From: JAGXKT01 sp964531695
Lineage (GTDB): Bacteria > Planctomycetota > Phycisphaerae > SM23-33
NCBI GenBank assembly: GCA_964531695.1
Contig: CAZHEH010000041.1
Span: 1 to 18,820 of the forward strand
Length of the DNA stretch: 18,820 bases
Direction of reading: 5' to 3'
Part shown: positions 8,800 to 16,504 of the stretch, in pieces
How positions within the stretch are numbered: position 1 is the stretch's first letter
How the letters are laid out: each line of letters starts with the position of its first letter
Notes under the pieces: generated by a model
Databases searched by the model: none
What the model was told of the DNA's origin: nothing
What the model saw: only the letters and a program-made list of their open reading frames with translations
Translations under genes and position numbers: made by a program

Positions 8800-10542
8800 A
8801 TGATCGTCAAGAAGGGCATAGGCGTCTCGCCGGGCGTGGGCATCGCCCCGGCCGTCATACTCGATGCCGAGGAGTATGACATTCCGCAGCGCCACGTCCC
8901 CGTGGACCGCGCCAAGGCCGAGCTCGAACGCCTCGAGCACGCGGCCAAGACGTCCCGCCAGGAGTTGCTGGACCTCCGCGATCGTACGGCCGAGCGGCTG
9001 GGCAAGGAAACCGCCGGCATCTTCGATTTCCACCTCGGGCTCCTGGACGACGAGGCACTCCGCGGCAAGTTCGCCGATACGATCCTCAGCGGGCACGTCA
9101 CTGCCGAGTACGCCGTCGCCACCGTCCTGCGCGGCTACGCCCGCGAGTTCGCCGACATGCCGGAGTACCTCGCCGAGCGAGTCAAGGATGTGTACGACAT
9201 CGAGAAGCGGCTCCTGCGGAATCTCATCGGCCAGAGCCGCCAGTCCCTCGGGCACCTGACCCGCGATGTGGCCGTGCTCGCCCACGACCTCACCCCCTCG
9301 CAGACGGCGGGGATCGACCGGGAGCATATCCGGGCGCTGGCGGTCGACGCCGGCGGGCGGACCAGCCACACCGCGATCGTGGCCAGGGCGCTTGGCATCC
9401 CGGCGGTCGTCGGGCTCAACGACATCACCACCGAGGCGGGCGCGGGCGACCGCGTCATCATCGACGGACACCGCGGCGTCGTTGTCGTCGACCCCGACGA
9501 GCGGACCCTGGCCGAATACGAGCGCTACGCCCAGCAGCAGGTGGAATTCATCCACAGCTTGGAGGCCTTGCGCGACCTCCCGGCCGTCACTCGCGACGGG
9601 CACGAGATGACGCTCCTGGGGAACATCGAGTTCCCGGACGAGACCACGGCCGTGCTGGACAAGGGCGGCCAGGGCATTGGCCTGTACCGCACCGAGTTCC
9701 TGTACCTCGGCTCGGACACGGAACCGAGCGAGGAAGACCAGTACGAGGCCTACCGCGAGACCCTGGAGATGTGCGACGGCCGGCCCGTCGTCATCCGAAC
9801 GCTGGACCTGGGGGCCGACAAGTACACGCAGTCGCGCGCCCGCATTCCGGAGCGGAATCCGTTTCTCGGCCTGCGGAGCATCCGGTTCTGCTTGCAGAAC
9901 CTGCCGATGTTCCGCACGCAACTGCGGGCGATCCTCCGGGCGGCCCACCAGGCCGACGCCTCCATGCTCTTCCCGCTCATCACGGACATCCTCGAGCTGC
10001 GCCAGGCCAAGACGATCGTCCGGGACGTGGCCGAGGACCTGGAGGAGGAAGGCATCGAGCACAAGCACGACATCGCCGTCGGGATGATGGTGGAGACGCC
10101 CTCGGCCGCCCTTCAGTGCAATACGTTCGCCCGGGAAGTCGACTTCTTCTCCATCGGCACCAACGATCTGGTACAATATACTCTTGCCGTCGACCGCGGA
10201 AACGAGCGCGTCGCATCGCTGTTCACCGTGGCCAACCCGTCCGTGCTGCGATTGATTCAGGAGATCATCCGCGCCGGACAGCGCTACGGCATTCCCGTCA
10301 GCATGTGTGGAGAAATGGCCGGCGACCCGACCTACACGCTCCTGCTGATGGGGCTCGGGCTGCGAGTGTTCTCCTGCACGCCGCAGGCGATTCCCGAGAT
10401 CAAGAAGATCATCCGGTCGACCACGCTGGAACATGCACGGCAGGTCGCCCGGCGAGTCATGGCGTTTGATTCGGACAAAGAGACGGTCAACTACCTCCGG
10501 TCGGAGCTGCGCAACGTCCTGCCGGAGGCCTACCCCGAGTAG
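8800..10542 (+). CDS. ptsI: PTS enzyme I (PEP-protein phosphotransferase)
   Basis: A 580-aa enzyme I that takes phosphate from phosphoenolpyruvate and passes it to HPr. The N-terminal half carries the active His190 in GGRTSHTAIVAR. The C-terminal PEP-binding barrel has GIGLYRTEFLYL, the LDLGAD strand, NPFLGLRSIR, FFSIGTNDLVQYTLAVDRGN and MCGEMAGDP with Cys503. All expected catalytic residues are present, and the length is that of ordinary EI. There is no N-terminal GAF domain, so it is not the PtsP type of the proteobacterial nitrogen PTS. The ATG at 8800 is preceded by a weak GGAAA. It completes the EIIA-HPr-EI relay. Confidence 0.96.
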   Translation: MIVKKGIGVSPGVGIAPAVILDAEEYDIPQRHVPVDRAKAELERLEHAAKTSRQELLDLRDRTAERLGKETAGIFDFHLGLLDDEALRGKFADTILSGHVTAEYAVATVLRGYAREFADMPEYLAERVKDVYDIEKRLLRNLIGQSRQSLGHLTRDVAVLAHDLTPSQTAGIDREHIRALAVDAGGRTSHTAIVARALGIPAVVGLNDITTEAGAGDRVIIDGHRGVVVVDPDERTLAEYERYAQQQVEFIHSLEALRDLPAVTRDGHEMTLLGNIEFPDETTAVLDKGGQGIGLYRTEFLYLGSDTEPSEEDQYEAYRETLEMCDGRPVVIRTLDLGADKYTQSRARIPERNPFLGLRSIRFCLQNLPMFRTQLRAILRAAHQADASMLFPLITDILELRQAKTIVRDVAEDLEEEGIEHKHDIAVGMMVETPSAALQCNTFAREVDFFSIGTNDLVQYTLAVDRGNERVASLFTVANPSVLRLIQEIIRAGQRYGIPVSMCGEMAGDPTYTLLLMGLGLRVFSCTPQAIPEIKKIIRSTTLEHARQVARRVMAFDSDKETVNYLRSELRNVLPEAYPE

Positions 10543-10580
10543 AAGACACAGGCACTCCGCACGTTGTGTCCGCGCGCGGC

Positions 10581-10649
10581 CGGGGGTTTGCCCCCGCTGC
10601 GAGCGGGCGGAGCGCCGCAACCCGAGCGAGGTCCGCTTCGTCCCGCCCG
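10581..10649 (+). repeat. GC-rich hairpins between ptsI and DUF2344 gene
   Basis: CGGGGG (10581-10586) pairs with CCCCCG (10591-10596) around a TTTG loop. CGGGCGG (10604-10610) pairs with CCGCCCG (10643-10649) around a 32-base loop. They lie in the 168-base gap before the likely start of the DUF2344-rne pair. No T-run follows. They could slow ribosomes or be processing sites, but the sequence does not prove either. Confidence 0.4.
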
Positions 10650-10710
10650 AGCGCGCCCCCGGCGCGCCCGTCGGAGCCGGCGAACCCCGACCCGGACAAG
10701 GACGCACGAT

Positions 10711-11424
10711 ATTCCCGGTCCCGGCCTGAAATGGGGCTTCCGCTTCGCGGTCGAGGGCGACCTTCGCTTCGCCTCACACCGCGACATGCTCCGCGCCCTG
10801 GCGCGGCTGACACGCCGAGCGCGGTTGCCGCTGCGCTACTCCCAGGGCTACAATCCGCACGCCTTGCTCTCGCTGCCGGCGCCCCGGCCGGTCGGGGTCA
10901 CGTCTCGGGACGAGCTACTGGTCGCGGATCTTGATGCCGACACGCCGCCAGAGCGCACCGTCGATATGCTTTACGGAATGCAAGGCACGTCTCTTCATGG
11001 TCTTACGTTTCTTTCCGGCGGCCCCCTGCCGGGCCGGCGCGCGCCCCAGCTCGCGCGGGTAGAGTACGAACTGCCCCTCGCGCCCGGCGATGCGAAAGCC
11101 GTCCGCGAGCGCTTGGAAGCGCTCCGAGCCCGAGACCACTGGCCCGTTCAGCGCTCCGCGCGCCGCGGGCGCCGCCCGCGAACGCTGGACCTGCGGGAAT
11201 CGATAGAACGAATCCAGTTGGAGGGCGACTGCTTGCGTTGGTCGCAGGCATCGCGGGACGAAGCTTCGCCGCGTCCCGCCGAGGTTCTCCGCCTGCTCGA
11301 GCTGGACGACAGACAGGACTTGGCCCGCGTGGTCCGCACGGAAGCGGATTACGGGCCGGACACGAATCGCGCCGTCAGGGCGCACCTCAACAGGACAAGG
11401 ACACCATGCCAAGGGAAATGCTGA
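10711..11424 (+). CDS. DUF2344 (radical-SAM-linked, TIGR03936-like) protein
   Basis: About 237 aa. The WGFRFAVEGDLRFASHRDM segment, then LPLRYSQGYNPHALLSLP and RPVGVTSRDELL, match the DUF2344/TIGR03936 family, usually encoded next to or fused with a B12-type radical SAM protein and near RNase E/G. No radical SAM gene is in the window. The start is uncertain. The frame runs back to TTG 10564, but residues added upstream are Arg/Pro-rich and non-homologous. No ATG, GTG or TTG lies near the conserved N terminus. An ATT at 10711 has AAGGA eight bases upstream, and a CTG follows at 10726. The gene overlaps the RNase gene by 19 bases, implying coupled translation. Function is unknown; a role in RNA metabolism is guilt by association. 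Confidence 0.78.
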   Translation: MPGPGLKWGFRFAVEGDLRFASHRDMLRALARLTRRARLPLRYSQGYNPHALLSLPAPRPVGVTSRDELLVADLDADTPPERTVDMLYGMQGTSLHGLTFLSGGPLPGRRAPQLARVEYELPLAPGDAKAVRERLEALRARDHWPVQRSARRGRRPRTLDLRESIERIQLEGDCLRWSQASRDEASPRPAEVLRLLELDDRQDLARVVRTEADYGPDTNRAVRAHLNRTRTPCQGKC

Positions 11425-13289
11425 TCAACGCGGTGCAGGCCCAGGAATGCCGCATCGCCATCACCTCGAAGGGAAAACTCGAGGAGCTGTACTTCGAACG
11501 GGCGTCGAACGTCTCTCACGTCGGCAACATCTACAAGGGCCGCGTGACGAACGTCGAACCCTCCATCCAGGCCGCGTTCATCGACTTCGGCCTGCAGAAG
11601 AACGGGTTCCTGCACATCTCCGACCTGCACCCGGACTACTTCCCCGACGGGTCGGAGAAAAGCGAGGCCGTCGGACGCAAGCGGCCCCGCCGACAGCGTC
11701 CGCCCATCCAGAAGTGCCTGGACCGCGGGCAGGAGGTCGTCGTGCAGATGACCAAGGAGGGCATCGGCACCAAAGGCCCGACGCTCACGACGTATCTGTC
11801 CATCCCCGGCCGGCTGCTGGTGATGATGCCCGGCATGCGGCGGCTGGGTGTCTCCCGGAAGATCGAGGATGAGGAATCCCGCGTTACCGCGCGCAAAGCG
11901 CTGGAAGAACTGACCTTACCGGGTGACATGGGCTTCATTGTGCGCACGGCCGGGATCGGCCAGCCCAAGCGAGAGCTGCAGCGCGACCTGAACTACCTCG
12001 TTCGGCTGTGGGATGCCATCCACAGCCGCATCGAGAAGTCCAAGGCGCCTGCCGAGATCCACCAGGAGTCCGACCTCGTCGCCCGCACCATCCGCGACGT
12101 CTACGCCACGGACATCCGCCGCATCATCTGCGACGAGGAATCCGTCGCCCGGAACGTCTACGAATTCCTCGGCATGATCGCCCCGCGCAGCAAGACGACT
12201 GTCGAGCTGTACACGGGCAAGGAGGGGCTGTTCCACGAGTCCGGCGTGGAGCAGGAGATCGAGAAGGTCTCCTCCCGGAAGGTCGATCTGCCGTCGGGCG
12301 GCTCGCTCGTGATCGACCAGACGGAGGCCCTGGTCGCCATCGACGTCAACTCCGGCCGGTTCCGCAAGCACAGCGACGCCGAGACGACCGCGCTCAAGAC
12401 GGACCTGGAGGCCACGCAGGAGATCGCCCGCCAACTCCAGCTTCGCGACATGGGCGGCGTGATCATCATCGACTACATCGACCTGATGCAGGACAAGAAC
12501 CGCCGCGCGGTGGAGAAGACCCTCCGCGACGCGCTCAAGAAGGACCGGGCCAAGAGCAAGGTCCTCAAGATGAGCAATTTCGGGATCGTACAGATGACCC
12601 GGCAGCGCGTCCGCCCCTCCCTCGAGAGCAGCGTGTACCGCAATTGCCCCCACTGCGACGGTGCGGGGATGATCAAGTCCGAGGAGTCACACGCCCTGCA
12701 GGTCATGCGGAGCTTGCAGCGGGCGGCCGCCACGAAGGACGTGGCCACCGTCGAGGTCACCGTCACGCCCTCTGTGGCACACCATCTGGCCAACGAGGCC
12801 CGCCACCGGCTCTGCGCCCTGGAGCGCGAGACCGGCAAGACCATCATCGTCCGGGCCGATGCCGGCCTGCCCGGCAGTGACGTCCGCATCACCTGCAAGA
12901 ACGCCCGGGACACCGAGGTCGCCTGGAGTGACGACGCCGAGACCGGCCAGGCCATCGACCGACTCGATACGCGCAACGTCCGGGAGATCATGGAGGGCGA
13001 GGGCACGGCCCGGAAGTCCTCGCGAAAGCGCCGCTCGCGTCGCAAGAAGAAGGACGGCGACAAGCCCAAGGGCGACGGCCAGGCGTCGGGCGAGAAGCCC
13101 GAGGAAAAGCCCAAGGACGCCGACAAGCAGGAGAAAGGCAAGGACAAGGATCGCGGCTCCTCGGACCAGAAGGCCCAGGGCTCGGCCTCCAAGAAGAGCC
13201 GGCGGGGCAGACGCGGCGGGCGCAAGCACAAACGCAAGAAATCCTCCGACAGCGGGAACGGCGACAAGGGGAACTCCGGCGAGGAGTAG
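11406..13289 (+). CDS. rne: RNase E/G family endoribonuclease
   Basis: A 627-aa endoribonuclease for mRNA decay and rRNA/tRNA processing. An S1 RNA-binding domain lies at about 37-125, followed by the RNase H-like and 5'-sensor regions. The catalytic DNase I-like segment has metal-binding Asp313 (AIDVNSGRF) and Asp356 (IIIDYIDL). The Zn-link CPHC is at 414-417. The last ~100 residues are a Lys/Arg/Glu/Gly-rich low-complexity tail, reminiscent of degradosome scaffolds but without motifs I recognise. The ATG at 11406 gives MPREMLINAVQAQECRIAI, the typical family N terminus; AAGGA is four bases upstream. It overlaps the DUF2344 gene and converges on the M24-like gene with only 10 bases between. 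RNase G is the alternative name; the tail favours RNase E type. Confidence 0.95.
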   Translation: MPREMLINAVQAQECRIAITSKGKLEELYFERASNVSHVGNIYKGRVTNVEPSIQAAFIDFGLQKNGFLHISDLHPDYFPDGSEKSEAVGRKRPRRQRPPIQKCLDRGQEVVVQMTKEGIGTKGPTLTTYLSIPGRLLVMMPGMRRLGVSRKIEDEESRVTARKALEELTLPGDMGFIVRTAGIGQPKRELQRDLNYLVRLWDAIHSRIEKSKAPAEIHQESDLVARTIRDVYATDIRRIICDEESVARNVYEFLGMIAPRSKTTVELYTGKEGLFHESGVEQEIEKVSSRKVDLPSGGSLVIDQTEALVAIDVNSGRFRKHSDAETTALKTDLEATQEIARQLQLRDMGGVIIIDYIDLMQDKNRRAVEKTLRDALKKDRAKSKVLKMSNFGIVQMTRQRVRPSLESSVYRNCPHCDGAGMIKSEESHALQVMRSLQRAAATKDVATVEVTVTPSVAHHLANEARHRLCALERETGKTIIVRADAGLPGSDVRITCKNARDTEVAWSDDAETGQAIDRLDTRNVREIMEGEGTARKSSRKRRSRRKKKDGDKPKGDGQASGEKPEEKPKDADKQEKGKDKDRGSSDQKAQGSASKKSRRGRRGGRKHKRKKSSDSGNGDKGNSGEE

Positions 13290-13299
13290 CCCGTTGCGG

Positions 13300-14409
13300 T
13301 CAGAGCGACAGGATGCCCGGCCGGCGGCACGACTCCCCCCGCCAGGCAACCTCGACCTCCGGCCAGTCCGTCGCCGCGGACAGCGCCCGCCAGCCGTCCA
13401 CCCCGCAGAGCACCGTATCCTCGCACTTGCTGCCCGCGAGGGATGGGTTCCACGCAAACGCTTGATGTTCCAAAGCTTGCGTCGAATCTCCCGTCGCCGC
13501 CTTGCGTTCCCGCGGCAGGTAGCCGCACGAGCCCCCGACGTGAAGCGCCCGCCACTCGTCGGGGTGGCCGACCTCCGCGAACGCCGCCTGCGCCTCCGCG
13601 AAGAGCGTCCCCAGCGTCACGCCCGGCCGAAGCGCCGCCAGCAGCGCCGCGTTCACCGTCGCCGCCGCCCGATGCCGCGCCGCGAGTTCCTCCGGGACGG
13701 TTCCGAAGTGCCCCAGCCGCGTCACCGCCGCGATGAGCCCGTCCCTCTCCGCACAGGTCACCAGCATGAAGGATCTCTCGGCTCGCCGGCCGGTCGGCAA
13801 CGGATGCCGGTACCGCGCAATGCGGTCGTCCGCCCCCACAAGCAGCAGCCACGGCGTACAACCGGCCGCCAGCAGACGCCGACCGGCCTCCCCCGCCAGT
13901 TCGTGCTCCGTCATGCCCGGGACCGCCGCCCGCGCCGCCGATTCCATCGCCGCGACGGAATCCGAGCAAGTCCCCCGGTATCGCTCCACCTCCCACGGCG
14001 TCAGGGACCAGCGAAGGCGGTCGAAGTCCGCATCCAGTCGTGGCAGGTCCCGCCCCGGTACGGGCGCATCGGCCGCCACGCGCGCCCTGCCCAGAACTCG
14101 CTCGAACACTTCGGCCCTGTCAGCCGGGTGGTAGTAGTCGAACGCCTCGAACGCCAAGTCGGCGTCGGCCAGTTCCTCGCCCGCCAGCCGCTCCGCCTCC
14201 ACGTTGTTCGCCAGGACCGTACCGCCCAGCCGGTCCACAAACACGTAGCTGTTCCCCGCGTCGCAAGCCCCCGCCACGTGGTTATGCCCCCCGCAGGTGT
14301 ACCAACTGAAGTTGCAGCGCCGGCGGAGCAGCACGCCGTCGAGCTTGTGGTCGTCCAGGTATGCGATGACGCGCTGGTGCTTGATTCTGCGTTCTTCCGG
14401 CTCGGTCAT
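13300..14409 (-). CDS. M24-fold protein lacking most metal ligands
   Basis: A 369-aa protein with the creatinase/aminopeptidase P layout: an N-terminal domain (1-145) and a pita-bread domain (145-355). In canonical M24 peptidases five residues bind two metals. Here, aligning by eye, they are Thr218 and Ala228 (for the two Asp), His290, Asn321 (for the first Glu) and Glu330, so three of five are changed. It is thus probably not a metallopeptidase. I recall a bacterial subfamily with the same HVGGxxGY and FAWNPS patterns, so the loss seems to be of the family and not decay. The ATG at 14409 has GGGAGG six bases upstream. A possible -10 (TATACT, minus strand 14509-14504) lies ~95 bases upstream with a poor -35. 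Substrate unknown. Confidence 0.85.
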   Translation of the reverse strand: MTEPEERRIKHQRVIAYLDDHKLDGVLLRRRCNFSWYTCGGHNHVAGACDAGNSYVFVDRLGGTVLANNVEAERLAGEELADADLAFEAFDYYHPADRAEVFERVLGRARVAADAPVPGRDLPRLDADFDRLRWSLTPWEVERYRGTCSDSVAAMESAARAAVPGMTEHELAGEAGRRLLAAGCTPWLLLVGADDRIARYRHPLPTGRRAERSFMLVTCAERDGLIAAVTRLGHFGTVPEELAARHRAAATVNAALLAALRPGVTLGTLFAEAQAAFAEVGHPDEWRALHVGGSCGYLPRERKAATGDSTQALEHQAFAWNPSLAGSKCEDTVLCGVDGWRALSAATDWPEVEVAWRGESCRRPGILSL

Positions 14410-14641
14410 GGGCGCCTCCCGCCTGCTCCGCCGGCTGCCCGTCGAAGAACCGCTCCCGCCGATCACGGCCGGAACAGCGTCCACAACGGGCTGCCACGGC
14501 CGCAGTATACAGCCCGTGAGCGGCGAGGCCATGATTGGACGAGGCCGCGGCGGCTTCCCCGCCGTCAGACAGGCCGGGCAGCCGCACCGGTGCGCGGGCA
14601 ACGCAGGTGCCCCTGGCCTTGCCGGTTGGAGCAAATCCTGA

Positions 14642-14669
14642 TTGACCGACCCGCCGCGTCCGATATACT
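14642..14669 (+). promoter_or_regulatory. promoter of cimA leader
   Basis: The -35 TTGACC (14642-14647) and -10 TATACT (14664-14669) are 16 bases apart. The predicted start is near 14676, giving a leader of about 230 bases before cimA. Confidence 0.7.
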
Positions 14670-14686
14670 CAGAGATAGGCTCTGAG
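14668..14686. repeat. 7-bp inverted repeat over -10 and +1 of cimA promoter
   Basis: CTCAGAG (14668-14674) and CTCTGAG (14680-14686) are perfect inverted arms with five bases between. The repeat overlaps the last two bases of the -10 and is centred on the predicted start, where a repressor site would sit. Because the left arm is mostly upstream of +1, it is more likely a DNA operator than an RNA hairpin. No binding protein can be named. Confidence 0.45.
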
Positions 14687-14707
14687 AAGACGCGCGGGAG
14701 AATGACG

Positions 14708-14821
14708 ATGCTGCGGACGCAGGAGAGCGAGATACGCCGCCGGGCCGGCACGGCCGCTCGGGCGGAGTGCGTTCGCGCCGGCGTCGTCATTATTGCGGTA
14801 ATCGACTCTCGTACGCCTTAG
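14708..14821 (+). CDS. cimA leader peptide with Val/Ile control codons
   Basis: A 37-codon ORF ahead of cimA. GGGAG lies seven bases before the ATG at 14708, which is better placed than the ATG at 14702. Codons 26-32 read Val-Val-Ile-Ile-Ala-Val-Ile (14783-14803). The two ATT and one GTA codons stand out in a GC-rich genome where ATC and GTC/GTG dominate. The stop TAG at 14819-14821 is inside the 5' arm of the antiterminator (14815-14824). The peptide itself is Arg-rich at the front (MLRTQESEIRRRAG) and has no family. The likely job is to sense charged Ile- and Val-tRNA by ribosome stalling, as ilv leader peptides do. This is inference from layout; no expression is shown. Confidence 0.72.
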   Translation: MLRTQESEIRRRAGTAARAECVRAGVVIIAVIDSRTP

Positions 14822-14890
14822 GGCGGGTGCGGCGGACTTTTCATCTTTCCTCCGAGGCCCTGAGGCAACCCCTCAGGGCCCTGTTTTTTT
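14815..14890 (+). terminator. cimA attenuator: competing antiterminator and terminator
   Basis: The terminator pairs GGCCCTGAGG (14856-14865) with CCTCAGGGCC (14871-14880) around a five-base loop, followed after CTG by seven Ts (14884-14890). The antiterminator pairs GCCTTAGGGC (14815-14824) with GCCCTGAGGC (14857-14866): ten pairs, nine Watson-Crick and one G-U. The two folds share 14857-14865, so they exclude each other. A ribosome at the leader stop would cover 14815-14824 and favour the terminator. One stalled on the Val/Ile codons would leave it free. The T-run ends 18 bases before cimA. Confidence 0.8.
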
Positions 14891-14908
14891 GGTAGACAGG
14901 GCACGGCC

Positions 14909-16504
14909 ATGACAGGCGAAACACAACGAGTCGAAATCTACGACACGACGCTGCGCGACGGCACGCAGGCCGAAGGCGTCTCGCTGGCGGTCGAGGACAA
15001 GCTGCTGATCGCCGAGGCGCTCGACCGGCTGGGCGTGGACTACATCGAGGGCGGCTACCCGCTGAGCAACCCGAAGGACGCCGCGTTCTTCCAGGCCGTG
15101 CGGGATCGCAAGCTCGAGCACGCCAAGGTCGCCGCCTTCGGCATGACGCGGCGACGCGGCGTGACGGCCGAGGACGACGCCGGCATGCGGGCGCTGCTCG
15201 GCTGCGAAGCGCCCGTCGTTACGATTGTCGGCAAGAGCTGGGATCTCCACGTCCGGGACGTGCTCCGCGTCGGCGAGGACGAGAACCTCGCGATGATCGC
15301 CGACTCAATCTCTCTGATGGCCCAGGCCGGGCGTGAGGTGCTCTTCGACGCCGAGCATCTGTTCGACGGCTGGCGCGAGAACCCCGACTACGCGCTGGCC
15401 ACGCTGAAGGCGGCCCGGGAAGCGGGCGCCGCCCGGCTCGTGCTGTGCGACACGAACGGCGGCTCGACGCTCGAGCACATCGCCGAGGTCACCGCGGCCG
15501 TGCAGGATGCTCTGCCCGAGGCCAAGCTCGGCATCCATTGCCACGACGACTGCGGCCTCGCGGTCGCCAACTCACTGACGGCCGTGCGGAACGGCGCGAT
15601 GCACGTGCAGGGCACGATGAACGGCATCGGCGAACGGTGCGGCAACGCGGACCTGACGGCGGTGATCGGCAACCTCGCCGCGAAGTACGACTGTGACGTG
15701 CTGCGCCCCGGCACGCTGAGCCGCCTGACGGAAACCAGCCGGTTCATCTATGAGGTCGCCAACCTGAACTTCCGCGCGAACCAGCCGTTCGTCGGAGCCG
15801 CGGCCTTCGCCCACAAGGGCGGCATGCACGTGCACGCGATGCAGCGGAACACGCGCTCGTACGAACACATGGACCCGGCATACGTCGGCAACGCGCGGCG
15901 CATCCTCGTCAGCGAGCTGTCGGGCGTGAGCAACATCGCGGCGACCGCCCCGGCCAAGTTCGGCCTGGCCGACGACAAGGACGCCCAGCAACGCGTACTC
16001 CGGAAGCTGATGGAGCTGGAGGCCGAGGGATACCAGTTCGAGGCGGCCGAGGCGAGCTTCGAGATGCTCATCCGCCGTCTGCTTGGCGGCCAGTGGTACC
16101 GGAACCTTTGGGCCCTCGACCACTACCGCTGCGTGATCTTCAAGCACGACGGCCGCGAGGCGAGCACCGAGGGCATCGTCAAGCTGCGTGTGGACGGCAA
16201 GGTCGGCCACACGGTCGCCGAGGGCCACGGCCCGGTTGATTCGCTGCATCGCGCGCTGTGCGCGGCACTGCGCGACCACTACGACGCCGTTGACGACCTG
16301 CACCTGGTGGACTACAAGGTCCGGGTCGTGAACACCGCCGCCGAGACGGCCGCCAAGGTCCGCGTACTGATCGACTGGCACGACGAGCACGGGCGGGGCT
16401 ACTTCGGCAGCGTCGGCGTCAGCGAGAATATCATCGACGCGTCATGGCTCGCCCTCGTCGATGCCGTCGAGTTCAAGCTGCTATCGACAACGGAGACCGA
16501 TTGA
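14909..16504 (+). CDS. cimA: (R)-citramalate synthase
   Basis: A 531-aa enzyme that condenses pyruvate and acetyl-CoA to (R)-citramalate, the first step of the threonine-independent route to isoleucine. The HMGL-like TIM barrel starts with YDTTLRDGTQAEG (metal and substrate site) and has the HCHDD motif with His210 and His212, DTNGG, and NGIGERCGNADL. The C-terminal 130 residues form a LeuA-type regulatory domain with ASTEGIVKLRVDGKVGHTV and AEGHGPVDSLHRAL, characteristic of the CimA (TIGR00977) branch rather than 2-isopropylmalate synthase or homocitrate synthase. Feedback by isoleucine would be expected from the family. An AGGG lies seven to eight bases before the ATG. The attenuator leader ends 18 bases upstream. 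Confidence 0.93.
   Translation: MTGETQRVEIYDTTLRDGTQAEGVSLAVEDKLLIAEALDRLGVDYIEGGYPLSNPKDAAFFQAVRDRKLEHAKVAAFGMTRRRGVTAEDDAGMRALLGCEAPVVTIVGKSWDLHVRDVLRVGEDENLAMIADSISLMAQAGREVLFDAEHLFDGWRENPDYALATLKAAREAGAARLVLCDTNGGSTLEHIAEVTAAVQDALPEAKLGIHCHDDCGLAVANSLTAVRNGAMHVQGTMNGIGERCGNADLTAVIGNLAAKYDCDVLRPGTLSRLTETSRFIYEVANLNFRANQPFVGAAAFAHKGGMHVHAMQRNTRSYEHMDPAYVGNARRILVSELSGVSNIAATAPAKFGLADDKDAQQRVLRKLMELEAEGYQFEAAEASFEMLIRRLLGGQWYRNLWALDHYRCVIFKHDGREASTEGIVKLRVDGKVGHTVAEGHGPVDSLHRALCAALRDHYDAVDDLHLVDYKVRVVNTAAETAAKVRVLIDWHDEHGRGYFGSVGVSENIIDASWLALVDAVEFKLLSTTETD

Noticed and set aside
8452..10707. A 751-codon minus-strand ORF
   Set aside because: It is antisense to HPr and enzyme I, whose catalytic motifs are intact; the antisense protein has no recognisable domain.
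12859..14685. A 608-codon plus-strand ORF
   Set aside because: It overlaps the end of the RNase gene in another frame and is antisense to the M24-like gene. Its product is Arg/Pro-rich, typical of a GC-rich shadow.
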